Shown here in pieces: positions 16,257 through 23,980 of a stretch of DNA of 64,000 nucleotides. The notes under the pieces are model-generated. The model was not told the origin of the DNA. It ran no database searches and worked only from the letters and a program-made list of their open reading frames with translations. Every line of letters begins with the position of its first letter. The first letter of the stretch is position 1. The position numbers and the translations under genes are program-made. This stretch comes from Avichristensenella sp031550535. GTDB lineage: Bacteria; Bacillota; Clostridia; Christensenellales; Aristaeellaceae. The stretch is taken from assembly GCA_031550535.1 (NCBI GenBank), contig JAVBOM010000004.1:62001-126000 (forward strand). Reading direction: 5' to 3'.

Positions 16257-17548
16257 CGAATTTCGACGTGCACGGCCCGGTCTGGGCGATGCTGGACGCC
16301 GCGCGGAACACCACGCGCTTCCATATGCCCGGCCACAAGGGGCTGCTGTCCCCCCTGGACATGACGGAGCTCGCGCGGACGGACGACCTGTACGCGCCCA
16401 TGTCCGCCATTGCCGAGGCGGAGCGGCTGGCCGCGTTGTCCTGCGGCGCGGCGCGCACGCTGATGCTGACGGGCGGCTCGACCGCCGGCCTGCTCGCGAT
16501 GCTGCTGACCGCCGTCAACCCGGGCGAAACGCTCATCCTGCCCCGGGACGCGCACCATGCCGCGATTTCCGCGTGCGTGTGGGGCGGCATCGACGCGGTG
16601 TTCACGGATGATATGGATGCCGCCATCGGGCAATATCCAAAGGCGAAAGCCATCCTGGTTACGCGGCCCGACTACTACGGGCATTGCCCGGATATCGCGC
16701 CCCTTTCGGCGAAGGCGCAGGCGCGGGGCATACTACTGCTCGTGGACGAGGCGCACGGCGCGCACTTCCCCTGGTGGGACGCGCCAAAGAGCGCGGGCGC
16801 GTTCGGCGCGGACGCCTGGGTGCAGAGCGCGCACAAGACGCTGCCCGCGCTGACCGGCGCGGCGTGGCTGCACCTGTCGGACAGGATCGACGCGGACCGC
16901 GCACGGCGCACGCTGCGCATGGTGCAGACCTCCAGCCCGCCCTTCCCCATCCTGGCGTCGCTGGACGACGCGCGCGCGTGGATGGACAGGCACGGTACCT
17001 CTGCACTGGCAAGGCTGGTGGCGCTGCTGGCGGATTTCCGCGCGCGGCTGGCCGCGCTCCCCGGGTTGCGCGATGTCCCCACCGACGACCCCACGCGCCT
17101 GGTGATCGATACGCGCGGGCGGGGGTTGACCGGCTTTGAGGCGCAGGCGTGCATGGAAGCGCGCGGCGTGGACGTGGAGATGGCGGACGACGCGTTCCTG
17201 GTGTGCATCTGCACGGTGTGCGACGAAAAATCGTCCTTTGACCGGCTGTTTGCCGCGCTGGACGCCCTGCCCGTCCACGATCCGCTGCCGCCGGTTTCTC
17301 TGGCAGCGCCTCCCCCGGGCGAACGGGCGATGTCCGTCCGGGACGCGGCGCTCGCACCGCAGGAGCTTGTGCCGCTGGCGAAGGCCGAAGGGCGCGTCGC
17401 CGCCATCGGCGCGGGACTGTACCCGCCGGGCATACCGGTGCTGCTGCCGGGCGAAACGGTCACCGGCAGGGCCGTGAAGAACTTGTTGTCCTATCCGCCG
17501 GGCCGCCGGTTCGGCGTGGAAAACGAATGCTTGATCTGTGTGAAGTGA
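16253..17548 (+). CDS. Orn/Lys/Arg decarboxylase-family PLP enzyme, YaaO-like
   Basis: 431 residues; ATG overlaps the ttcA stop by 4 bp. The N terminus carries FHMPGHKG, the usual opening of this decarboxylase family. LLLVDEAHGAHFPWW (about 160-175) and VQSAHKTLPALTG (about 190-203) supply the cofactor Asp and the SxHK lysine that binds PLP. It lacks the receiver-like N-terminal domain of large inducible decarboxylases, as in B. subtilis YaaO/SpeA forms. It may decarboxylate arginine, lysine or ornithine for polyamine synthesis. The order decarboxylase then thymidylate kinase is the same as yaaO-tmk in Bacillus, supporting orthology of the locus. Confidence 0.88.
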   Translation: MTNFDVHGPVWAMLDAARNTTRFHMPGHKGLLSPLDMTELARTDDLYAPMSAIAEAERLAALSCGAARTLMLTGGSTAGLLAMLLTAVNPGETLILPRDAHHAAISACVWGGIDAVFTDDMDAAIGQYPKAKAILVTRPDYYGHCPDIAPLSAKAQARGILLLVDEAHGAHFPWWDAPKSAGAFGADAWVQSAHKTLPALTGAAWLHLSDRIDADRARRTLRMVQTSSPPFPILASLDDARAWMDRHGTSALARLVALLADFRARLAALPGLRDVPTDDPTRLVIDTRGRGLTGFEAQACMEARGVDVEMADDAFLVCICTVCDEKSSFDRLFAALDALPVHDPLPPVSLAAPPPGERAMSVRDAALAPQELVPLAKAEGRVAAIGAGLYPPGIPVLLPGETVTGRAVKNLLSYPPGRRFGVENECLICVK

Positions 17549-17557
17549 GGGATTGCT

Positions 17558-18832
17558 ATGCGATATGACGCGGTGTTGTTCGACCTGGATGGGACGCTGA
17601 CGGCGTCCGCCCCCGGCATCATGGGTTCCGCGCGGTATACCATCGAACAGATGGGCGCGGAGCCCATCGACGAGGCGCTGCTGCGCCTGTTTGTCGGGCC
17701 GCCGCTGTACAATTCGTTTCAGCAATACGCGGGGCTGTCCGTGGAGCAGGCCGAGAAGGCCGTGGATATCTACCGCGCGCACTATACGGAAAGCGGCGTG
17801 CTGAACGCGCATGTGTTCGCGGGCATCCCAAATCTGCTGCGCCAGCTCAAGGCACAGGGCGTATACATCGCGCTGGCGAGCGCCAAGCCGTCCGTGTCCG
17901 TGCACCGCGTGCTGGAGCATTTCGGCCTGTCGCGGTTTTTCGACCGCGTGATCGGCGCGTCGCTGGAGCGGCGGGAGGAGAGCAAGGAATCGCTGCTGCA
18001 CGACGCGCTGCCGGTGCGGTACAAGCGCGCGGCCATGGTCGGCGACCGCCGGTTTGACATGGAGGCCGCCAAGGCGCTCGGCCTTTCCGCCATCGGCGCG
18101 GGCTGGGGCTACGGCTCGGAAGAAGAACTGCGGGCAGCCGGCGCTGACATCATCGCGCCGACGGTGGCGGACGCGGCGGCCGCGCTGCTGGGCGACGAAG
18201 CGGCGCCGCCGCGCGGCTTCTTCGTCAGCATCGAGGGTCTGGACGGCAGCGGCAAAACCACGCAGATGAACGCCGTAGCCGCGTACATCAAGAGCCGGGG
18301 GTATGACGTGCTGACCACGCGCGAACCGGGCGGCACGCCCATTTCCGAGGACATCCGGCACCTGGTGCTGGACCCGGAAAAGACCGTCTGCGCGGAAACC
18401 GAGGCGCTGCTGTACGCCGCCGCGCGCGCGCAGCACGTCCGGGATTTGATCCGCCCGGCGCTGGCGGAGGGCAAGGTGGTGCTGTGCGACCGGTTTGTCG
18501 ATGCCAGCATCGTCTACCAGGGCGCGGGGCGCGAGCTGGGCGTCGACCGGGTGACGGCGATCAACGCGTTCGCCATCGACGGCACGCTGCCGGACCTGAC
18601 ACTGCTGTTTGTCGTGGACGCGCAGACCGGGCTTTTGCGCCGCTCCTCCGCGACCAAGCTGGACCGGATCGAGCGCGCGGGCGAGGCGTTCTTCCAGCGC
18701 GTCTATGATGCCTACGCGAAGCTCGCGCGGCTGCACCCGGACCGCGTGCGCCCCATCGACGCCATGCGCTCCATCGATGCGGTCACAAAGGACGCCTGCG
18801 CGCAGGTGGACCGCCTGCTGTCCACGCGATGA
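17558..18832 (+). CDS. tmk: Fusion of a HAD phosphatase and thymidylate kinase
   Basis: 424 residues. Residues 1-215 are a PGP/Gph-like HAD hydrolase: D9-L-D11-G-T, SAKP (motif II) near 108, a lysine near 145 and GDRRFD near 171. Residues 220-424 are a complete dTMP kinase: P-loop GLDGSGKTT at 227-235, TREPGG near 255, CDRF near 310 and the LID/arginine region RRSSATKLDRIE near 361. There is no stop or frameshift at the junction (about 213-220). The kinase makes dTDP for DNA synthesis; the HAD half could remove phosphate from a nucleotide or sugar phosphate. The gene is in the tmk position of a yaaO-tmk locus. Combining kinase and phosphatase in one chain is unusual. Confidence 0.92.
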   Translation: MRYDAVLFDLDGTLTASAPGIMGSARYTIEQMGAEPIDEALLRLFVGPPLYNSFQQYAGLSVEQAEKAVDIYRAHYTESGVLNAHVFAGIPNLLRQLKAQGVYIALASAKPSVSVHRVLEHFGLSRFFDRVIGASLERREESKESLLHDALPVRYKRAAMVGDRRFDMEAAKALGLSAIGAGWGYGSEEELRAAGADIIAPTVADAAAALLGDEAAPPRGFFVSIEGLDGSGKTTQMNAVAAYIKSRGYDVLTTREPGGTPISEDIRHLVLDPEKTVCAETEALLYAAARAQHVRDLIRPALAEGKVVLCDRFVDASIVYQGAGRELGVDRVTAINAFAIDGTLPDLTLLFVVDAQTGLLRRSSATKLDRIERAGEAFFQRVYDAYAKLARLHPDRVRPIDAMRSIDAVTKDACAQVDRLLSTR

Positions 18833-19914
18833 GGATCGTCGTCGGGATGTCCGGCGGGGTGGATTCCGCCGTCAGCGCGCTGTTGCTGCACCGTGCCGGG
18901 CACGAGGTCATCGGCGTGTTCATGAAGAACTGGGAGGAGACGGACGACAGCGGCCTGTGCACCGCCACCCAGGACTGGGAGGACGTGCGCGCCGTCTGCG
19001 ATGTGATCGGCATCCCCTACTACGCAGTCAATTTCACGGCCGAGTACCGCGACCGCGTGTTCAGCCATTTCCTATCGGAATATGAGAAGGGCCGCACGCC
19101 CAATCCGGACGTGCTGTGCAACCGGGAGATCAAGTTCAAGGCGTTTCTGGATTTCGCGATGCAGCTCGGCGCGGACAAGCTCGCGACCGGGCATTTCGCA
19201 AACCTGCGGGAAGGCGCGCATGTGGTGGAGCTTCTGCGCGGTGTGGACCCGAACAAGGACCAGAGCTATTTTCTGTACATGCTGGCGCAGCCCGCGCTCA
19301 GCCGGGCGGTGTTCCCTGTCGGCGGGCTGACAAAGGCCGATGTGCGCGCCATCGCGCGGGAAGCCAAGCTGCCCGTGGCGGAAAAGCGGGATTCCACCGG
19401 CGTGTGTTTCATTGGCGAGCGCGATTTCAAGGCGTTTTTGCGGGGATTTCTGCCCGCGCGGCCCGGGGACATTGTGACGATGGCGGGCGAAGTGATCGGC
19501 CGGCACGACGGGCTGATGTACTACACGCTCGGCCAGCGGCGCGGGCTTGGCATCGGCGGCCGTCCCGGCAGCGGCGAGCGGTGGTTTGTGGTGGAGAAAG
19601 ATTTGGAGAACAACCGGCTCGTCGTGGAGCAGGGGCAGGACTCGCCTCGGCTGTATTCCACCGTGTGCGAGGCGGACGGCGCGACCTGGATTTCGGGGGC
19701 GGCGCCCGCCGCGTCGTTTGACTGCACAGCAAAGTACCGCTACCGGCAGGCAGACCAGCGCGTGCGCGTGGAGGTGCAGGGCGATAAGCTGCGCGTGATC
19801 GCGCACGCGCCGCAGCGCGCCGTGACGCCGGGACAGTCCATCGTGCTGTACGATGGGGACGTGTGTTTGGGCGGCGCGGTGGTGGACGTGGTGGAGCTGA
19901 ACGCTGGGACGTGA
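18829..19914 (+). CDS. mnmA: tRNA-specific 2-thiouridylase MnmA
   Basis: 361 residues, the usual MnmA length; the ATG overlaps the tmk stop by 4 bp. PP-loop SGGVDSA is at 8-14, the first catalytic cysteine in NPDVLCNREIKF near 97, and the second in STGVCFIGERDF near 190. The MnmA-type MKNWEE insert is at about 31. It adds sulfur to U34 of Lys, Glu and Gln tRNAs, using sulfur passed from a cysteine desulfurase that is not in this window. It is the last gene of the ttcA operon and converges with the small gene at 19925-20200 with only a 10-bp gap. Confidence 0.96.
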   Translation: MRIVVGMSGGVDSAVSALLLHRAGHEVIGVFMKNWEETDDSGLCTATQDWEDVRAVCDVIGIPYYAVNFTAEYRDRVFSHFLSEYEKGRTPNPDVLCNREIKFKAFLDFAMQLGADKLATGHFANLREGAHVVELLRGVDPNKDQSYFLYMLAQPALSRAVFPVGGLTKADVRAIAREAKLPVAEKRDSTGVCFIGERDFKAFLRGFLPARPGDIVTMAGEVIGRHDGLMYYTLGQRRGLGIGGRPGSGERWFVVEKDLENNRLVVEQGQDSPRLYSTVCEADGATWISGAAPAASFDCTAKYRYRQADQRVRVEVQGDKLRVIAHAPQRAVTPGQSIVLYDGDVCLGGAVVDVVELNAGT

Positions 19915-19924
19915 CGGATGCGCG

Positions 19925-20200
19925 CTATGGGTTCGTCTTGTCCGCTATCTCCTTCTCCTCCCGAATCGCCCTGCGCAGCTTCCCGATGTACTGATTTTCC
20001 TCCTCCGGCATGAAGCCGACAAACAGCAGACCAAAGATGCTCAGAAAAAAGCCCATGCAAAAATACCGCGCGCCGCGATACCCTTTCCGATGCGCCAGCG
20101 TGAGCGCAACGCATCCCGGGACGATCATAATCAACGTGAGCGGCAGCATCGAAACCACGATGCCGAGGAACCCCGTAGGCGAATAGGAGTACGAGACCAC
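19925..20200 (-). CDS. Small membrane protein with two transmembrane segments
   Basis: 91 residues if it starts at GTG 20200, which has GGTGGGG six bases upstream; GTG 20212 and ATG 20149 are alternatives. Two hydrophobic segments (FLGIVVSMLPLTLIMIVPGC and RYFCMGFFLSIFGLLFVGFM) flank a basic loop with HRKGYRGARYF. The loop followed by GFF...G...VGFMPE resembles small 'phospholipase D N-terminal-like' membrane proteins of unknown function. A charged tail (QYIGKLRRAIREEKEIADK) faces the cytoplasm. It is transcribed from the promoter at 20507-20535 through a leader made up almost entirely of the long repeat. Confidence 0.7.
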   Translation of the reverse strand: MVSYSYSPTGFLGIVVSMLPLTLIMIVPGCVALTLAHRKGYRGARYFCMGFFLSIFGLLFVGFMPEEENQYIGKLRRAIREEKEIADKTNP

Positions 20201-20242
20201 CTTGTTCCCCACCTTTCCTATAAAGTGCACAGAATCAACATC

Positions 20243-20499
20243 GACGGCGGCGCTGATTCGAAGAATCGGGCGCCATAAGGGGCACCGGAGGGAAGCACGC
20301 CCAGTGGGCGATGAAGCGACCCGAAGGTGCGCCGAGGTACAGAGCGATGGCCCTACGGGCATCGGAGGGAAGCGCCCGCAGTGCGGGATACAGCGACCCG
20401 GAGATGCCGACTGGCACAGAGCGATCAACCGAAGGGCGAGCGCGACAATGCCAGGCAGCCAGCGCGACAATACCGAGGGGCTTCCGCAAGGAATCCTTA
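20243..20499 (-). repeat. Long-form composite hairpin repeat
   Basis: The minus strand begins with the first hairpin of the short repeat (GGATTCC-TTGC-GGAAGCC), then CTCGGTATTGTCGCGCTG. Two related units of about 75 bp follow, each starting ATCGCTCTGT and ending GCTTCCCTCCG, and the second hairpin of the short repeat (GGCGCCCGATT / AATCAGCGCC) closes the element. It therefore looks like a short repeat with extra units between its two hairpins. It starts at the predicted transcription start of the 19925-20200 gene. Confidence 0.8.
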
Positions 20500-20506
20500 C
20501 GCTTAA

Positions 20507-20535
20507 ACTATATCGCAGACAAAGACAGCCGTCAA
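20507..20535 (-). promoter_or_regulatory. Sigma-A promoter upstream of the long repeat
   Basis: Minus strand: TTGACG, 17-bp spacer, TATAGT. The predicted start near 20500 coincides with the first base of the long repeat, so the repeat forms the whole 5' leader of the small membrane protein gene. Confidence 0.7.
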
Positions 20536-20580
20536 TCCGCTTTTTTCCCTTTCTTTTCCTTCGTGCGCAGCCGCCCCTCG

Positions 20581-20609
20581 TTGACAGTCCCTTCCCCGCC
20601 GTATATACT
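20581..20609 (+). promoter_or_regulatory. Sigma-A promoter of the CoA-transferase/thiolase operon
   Basis: Perfect TTGACA, 17-bp spacer, TATACT. It lies 45 bp upstream of the ATG at 20654. Confidence 0.85.
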
Positions 20610-20653
20610 ATAAATATAGTTAAATACCCACTACAAATGGGAGGGAATTGCCT

Positions 20654-21307
20654 ATGAACAAGCTGACGACGGCCAAAGAAGCCGTCGCCCACGTCAAGGA
20701 CGGCGACGTGCTGATGATCGGCGGTTTTCTGCAGGGCGGCAGCCCGGAGACGCTCGTAGGCGCGCTTCTTGAAGCAAACGCGCGCGATCTGACCATCGTA
20801 TCCAACGATACGGGAACAGCGGACACCAACACGATCAAGCTGCAGCAGCAGGGCCGTGTGAAAAAAGTCTATGCCTCCTACATCGGCGCGAATGTCGAAA
20901 CGGGCCGCATGGTGATTGAAAACCCGGACAGCGTGGAGCTGAACCCGCAGGGCACGCTGGCCGAGCGCATCCGCGCGGCGGGCGCGGGCATCGCGGCGTT
21001 CCTCACGCCGGTCGGCGTCAAGACGATCGTGGAGCGCGGCCGGACGCCGATGACGCTTCACGGGCGCGAATATCTGATGGAAGAGGCGCTGCCCGGGGAT
21101 GTCGCGTTCGTGCACGCCACCGTCGCGGATGAGCTTGGCAACTGCTACATGCGCGGCACCACGAAGAATTTCAACGCCATCATGCCCGCCGCGTGCAAAT
21201 ACGCTGTGGCAGAGGCGGAAAAGATCGTGCCGGCAGGCGAGCTTGATCCGGAGCTCGTCACCGTGCCGGGCATCTACATCCACGCGATCGTCAAGGCGGA
21301 GGGCTGA
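20654..21307 (+). CDS. atoD: Acetoacetate-type CoA-transferase, subunit A
   Basis: 217 residues from ATG 20654, preceded by GGGAGGG. It belongs to the 3-oxoacid CoA-transferase A family: GDVLMIGGFLQGGSPETL near 22-40 forms the CoA-binding loop, with NDTGTAD and QQGRVKKVYASYIGAN following. It works with subunit B in the next gene (3-bp gap) to move CoA between acyl-CoA and a free acid such as acetoacetate, butyrate or acetate. With the thiolase downstream, the operon links two acetyl-CoA to acetoacetyl-CoA and to acetoacetate. Direction, fermentative or degradative, cannot be told from sequence; ctfA is the clostridial name. Confidence 0.92.
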   Translation: MNKLTTAKEAVAHVKDGDVLMIGGFLQGGSPETLVGALLEANARDLTIVSNDTGTADTNTIKLQQQGRVKKVYASYIGANVETGRMVIENPDSVELNPQGTLAERIRAAGAGIAAFLTPVGVKTIVERGRTPMTLHGREYLMEEALPGDVAFVHATVADELGNCYMRGTTKNFNAIMPAACKYAVAEAEKIVPAGELDPELVTVPGIYIHAIVKAEG

Positions 21308-21310
21308 GCG

Positions 21311-21967
21311 ATGGACACGAAAAACAGGATTGCAAAGCGCGTCGCGCTGGAACTGCAGGACGGATATGTCGTCAACCTGGGCATCGGCCTGCCCACCCTG
21401 GTCGCCAACTACATCCCCGAGGGCGTGCATGTCACGTTCCAGGCGGAGAACGGCATGCTGGGCGTCGGCCCCTCCCCCGAACCGGGCAAGGAGGACAAGG
21501 ATCACTTCAACGCGGGCGGCGCGTATGTCACGGCGCTCCCCGGCGCGGTGTTCTTTGACAGCGCCGCTTCTTTCGCCATCATTCGCGGCGGGCACGTGGA
21601 CATCACGGTGCTCGGCGCGCTGCAGGTGGACAAGGCCGGAAACCTCGCAAACTGGATGGTTCCCGGCAAAAAAGTCCCCGGCATGGGCGGCGCGATGGAT
21701 CTGGTCGTCGGCGCGCGGCGTGTCATCGTCGCGATGGAGCACACGGCCAAGGGCAACCACAAGATTCTGGAGGCGTGCAGCTTCCCGCTGACCGCCGCGG
21801 GCGTTGTGGACCGCATCATCACGGAGATGGGCGTCATCGACGTCACGCCCGAGGGCCTTGTGCTGCGCGAGCTGGCGGAGGATTGCACGCTGGACGACAT
21901 CAAGGCCGCGACCGGCGCGGAGCTGATCGTGGATCCGAACCTCGGAACCATGCGCGTAGACGCGTAA
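21311..21967 (+). CDS. atoA: Acetoacetate-type CoA-transferase, subunit B
   Basis: 218 residues. The segment FQAENGMLGVGP (about 43-54) holds the catalytic glutamate in the (S/A)ENG motif of the family. GIGLPTLVANYIPEG, GGHVDITVLGALQVD and NWMVPGKKVPGMGGAMDLV are standard for the beta chain. The glutamate forms a thioester with CoA during transfer. It is cytoplasmic and should form a heteromer with the preceding A subunit. No 3-hydroxybutyryl-CoA dehydrogenase or crotonase gene lies nearby. Confidence 0.93.
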   Translation: MDTKNRIAKRVALELQDGYVVNLGIGLPTLVANYIPEGVHVTFQAENGMLGVGPSPEPGKEDKDHFNAGGAYVTALPGAVFFDSAASFAIIRGGHVDITVLGALQVDKAGNLANWMVPGKKVPGMGGAMDLVVGARRVIVAMEHTAKGNHKILEACSFPLTAAGVVDRIITEMGVIDVTPEGLVLRELAEDCTLDDIKAATGAELIVDPNLGTMRVDA

Positions 21968-21996
21968 CAGAGCAAACAAATCAAAGGAGCGGAAAT

Positions 21997-23178
21997 ATGA
22001 GCAAGCAGATCGTTCTCGCGGGCGGCGCGCGCACCGCAATCGGCAAATTCGGCGGCACCCTGGCGGGTGTTCCCGCGCCGGAGCTTGGCAGCATTGTGAT
22101 CAAAGAGGCGCTGAACCGCGCGGGCGTCGCGCCGGATCAGGTGGACGAGGTCATCCTGGGCTGCATCCTCTCCGCCGGGCTTGGCCAGAACGTCGCGCGG
22201 CAGGCGGCCATCGGCGCGGGCATTCCGGTTTCCGTGCCGGCGATGACCATCAACAACGTGTGCGGCTCGGGTCTGAAGGCCGTGAACCTCGCCGCCGCGC
22301 TGATTGAGGCGGGCGACGCGGAGATCGTCGTCGTGGGCGGCGTGGAGAACATGAGCGCCTCCCCCTACGCGCTGATGAAGGCGCGCTACGGCTACCAGAT
22401 GAACGATGGCAAGCTGGTGGACACGATGATCAAGGACGGCCTGTGGGACGCGTTCGGCGACTATCATATGGGCATCACGGCGGAAAACCTGGCCGAGGAA
22501 TACGGCATCACCCGTGAGATGCAGGACGCGTTCGCGGCGGAGAGTCAGCAGAAGTGCGAAGCCGCGCAGAACGCCGGGAAGTTCGCGGAGGAGATCGTGC
22601 CGGTGCCGATCAAGGTGAAGAAGGACATCGTTCCGTTTGACAAGGACGAATACCCGCGCGCGGGCGTCACAGCCGAAGGGCTGGCGAAGCTGCGCCCCGC
22701 GTTCAAGCCCGATGGCACCGTGACCGCGGCCAACGCGTCCGGCATCAACGACGGTGCGGCCGCCATCGTGGTGATGAGCGCGGCGAAGGCGGCGGCGCTG
22801 GGTGTCAAGCCGATGGCGAAAATCGTCGCGTCGGCTTCCGCCGGGTGCGAGCCGCGCGTGATGGGCATCGGCCCCGTGTTCTCCACGCGCAAGGCGCTGG
22901 ATAAGGCGGGGATGACGCTGGACCAGATTGACCTGATCGAGGCGAACGAGGCGTTCGCGGCGCAGTCTCTGGCGGTCGGCAAGCTGCTCGGCCTGGACGC
23001 GGCGAAAGTGAACGTGAACGGCGGCGCCATCGCGCTGGGCCACCCCATCGGCGCTTCCGGCTGCCGGATTTTGGTCTCTCTACTGTATGAGATGAAGCGG
23101 AGCGGGAAAAAGACGGGGCTGGCGACGCTGTGCGTCGGCGGCGGCATGGGCGTTACGACGATTGTGGAGGCGGTGTAA
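21997..23178 (+). CDS. thlA: Acetyl-CoA acetyltransferase (thiolase)
   Basis: 393 residues, the usual length, with an AAAGGAG ribosome site. The nucleophilic cysteine is in NNVCGSGLKAV (about 88), the histidine in GHPIGASGCR (about 348), and the second cysteine in ATLCVGGGMG (about 378). Biosynthetic thiolases condense two acetyl-CoA into acetoacetyl-CoA. Placed after CoA-transferase A and B, it completes an acetoacetate module. It is followed by a strong three-hairpin terminator region. Confidence 0.96.
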   Translation: MSKQIVLAGGARTAIGKFGGTLAGVPAPELGSIVIKEALNRAGVAPDQVDEVILGCILSAGLGQNVARQAAIGAGIPVSVPAMTINNVCGSGLKAVNLAAALIEAGDAEIVVVGGVENMSASPYALMKARYGYQMNDGKLVDTMIKDGLWDAFGDYHMGITAENLAEEYGITREMQDAFAAESQQKCEAAQNAGKFAEEIVPVPIKVKKDIVPFDKDEYPRAGVTAEGLAKLRPAFKPDGTVTAANASGINDGAAAIVVMSAAKAAALGVKPMAKIVASASAGCEPRVMGIGPVFSTRKALDKAGMTLDQIDLIEANEAFAAQSLAVGKLLGLDAAKVNVNGGAIALGHPIGASGCRILVSLLYEMKRSGKKTGLATLCVGGGMGVTTIVEAV

Positions 23179-23188
23179 GGGGAGAACG

Positions 23189-23273
23189 CCAGGGGGCTTT
23201 GCCCCCTGGACCCCCACCAGAGGGATATATCCTCTGGACGCCCCTCTCCGGCCGCTTTGCGGCCGGTTTTTTT
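23189..23273 (+). terminator. Triple hairpin with intrinsic terminator after thiolase
   Basis: Three inverted repeats follow the stop codon: CCAGGGGGC-TTT-GCCCCCTGG at 23189-23209, CCAGAGG...CCTCTGG at 23217-23237, and CCGGCCGC-TTT-GCGGCCGG at 23248-23266 followed by seven T. The last is a textbook intrinsic terminator. Confidence 0.9.
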
Positions 23274-23275
23274 AT

Positions 23276-23336
23276 GACGGCGGCGTTGATTTGAAAAATC
23301 AGGCGCCATAAGGGAATTCCGCCAGGAATTCCTACC
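23276..23336 (-). repeat. Short hairpin repeat, copy 4, overlapping a stop codon
   Basis: On the minus strand the repeat starts with GGTAG, and that TAG is the stop of the 23332-23556 gene. First stem GGAATTCC/GGAATTCC with loop TGGC; second hairpin GGCGCCTGATTTTTCAAATC type. Confidence 0.85.
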
Positions 23337-23556
23337 CCTTGTCTGTTTGGTTGTTGTCGATACGTATATTCGGATAGTTGAATGGCAGAATTCCCGGAAC
23401 GGGCTTTCCGCTGCCGGACGCTTTCCAACCCGCGATGAACGCCGCGCGGGCAATTGCGTACGTTTGCCCAAGCGCGCGGGCGAATTCCACGCTGCCGAGC
23501 ACTTCGTCAAGGGCTTGTTGGAAATTGATAAAATCTTCTTGCTCTTTATCCGCCAT
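23332..23556 (-). CDS. Small hypothetical protein divergent from an XRE regulator
   Basis: 74 residues (MADKEQEDFINFQQAL...). It is acidic at the N terminus, then has an amphipathic helix (VEFARALGQTYAIARAAFIAGWKASG) and an Asn/Pro-rich tail; no family recognised. The ATG at 23556 follows a GGTGGTGA ribosome site and a promoter at 23576-23604. It is divergent from the HTH gene at 23666, the usual layout for a regulator and its target. The final codons and stop run into the hairpin repeat, so the natural C terminus may have been altered. Confidence 0.7.
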   Translation of the reverse strand: MADKEQEDFINFQQALDEVLGSVEFARALGQTYAIARAAFIAGWKASGSGKPVPGILPFNYPNIRIDNNQTDKG

Positions 23557-23575
23557 ATAATCACCACCCACTGTC

Positions 23576-23604
23576 AGTTTACCCCGAAGAACACATTTTG
23601 TTAA
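23576..23604 (-). promoter_or_regulatory. Promoter of the small divergent gene
   Basis: Minus strand: TTAACA, 17-bp spacer, TAAACT, giving a leader of about 12 nt that carries the ribosome site. A TTGACA on the plus strand just beside it may serve the HTH gene, but no well-spaced -10 box is seen. Confidence 0.6.
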
Positions 23605-23665
23605 CCTCGTTGACAACCAATAGTGTCCTCCATGGTGATAAACTGGCAAAAAGTGGGTGATTGTA

Positions 23666-23965
23666 ATGATTATCGGTTTTGGCAAAACGCTGTTGGCACT
23701 TCGGGAGGCTCGGCGCATGTCGCAAGAACAGTTGGCCGAGCGCCTTGGCCTCGCGAAGGCAACCGTCGGCATGTATGAGCGCGGCGAGCGCATGCCCTCC
23801 TTTGAGGTGATGATAAAGATATCGCGCGTCTTTGGTGTTTCTGTCGATTATCTGCTTGGTCTGCAGAGCGCCCAACCCACCACGTTGGATGTCTCTACCT
23901 TGACGCCCGACCAAGTGCAGGCGGTTTTTCTGGTGATTGACGAGTTCAAGAGGGCCAACCGCTGA
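23666..23965 (+). CDS. XRE-family (HTH_3) transcriptional regulator
   Basis: 99 residues from ATG 23666 (GTG 23657 is a possible alternative). Residues 8-62 form a canonical Cro/CI helix-turn-helix: LREARRMSQEQLAERLGLAKATVGMYERGERMPSFEVMIKISRVFGVSVDYLLGL. The C-terminal 37 residues are a short helical tail. It is divergent from the 74-residue gene, which it probably regulates. No toxin, phage or integrase gene is next to it. Confidence 0.9.
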   Translation: MIIGFGKTLLALREARRMSQEQLAERLGLAKATVGMYERGERMPSFEVMIKISRVFGVSVDYLLGLQSAQPTTLDVSTLTPDQVQAVFLVIDEFKRANR

Positions 23966-23980
23966 CCGCTTCCGTACCCC

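Noticed and set aside
19925..22039. Long minus-strand frame of about 700 codons opposite the CoA-transferase genes
   Set aside because: It is a GC-rich shadow of real plus-strand genes; only its last 90 or so codons, past the repeat, have a ribosome site and a coherent protein.
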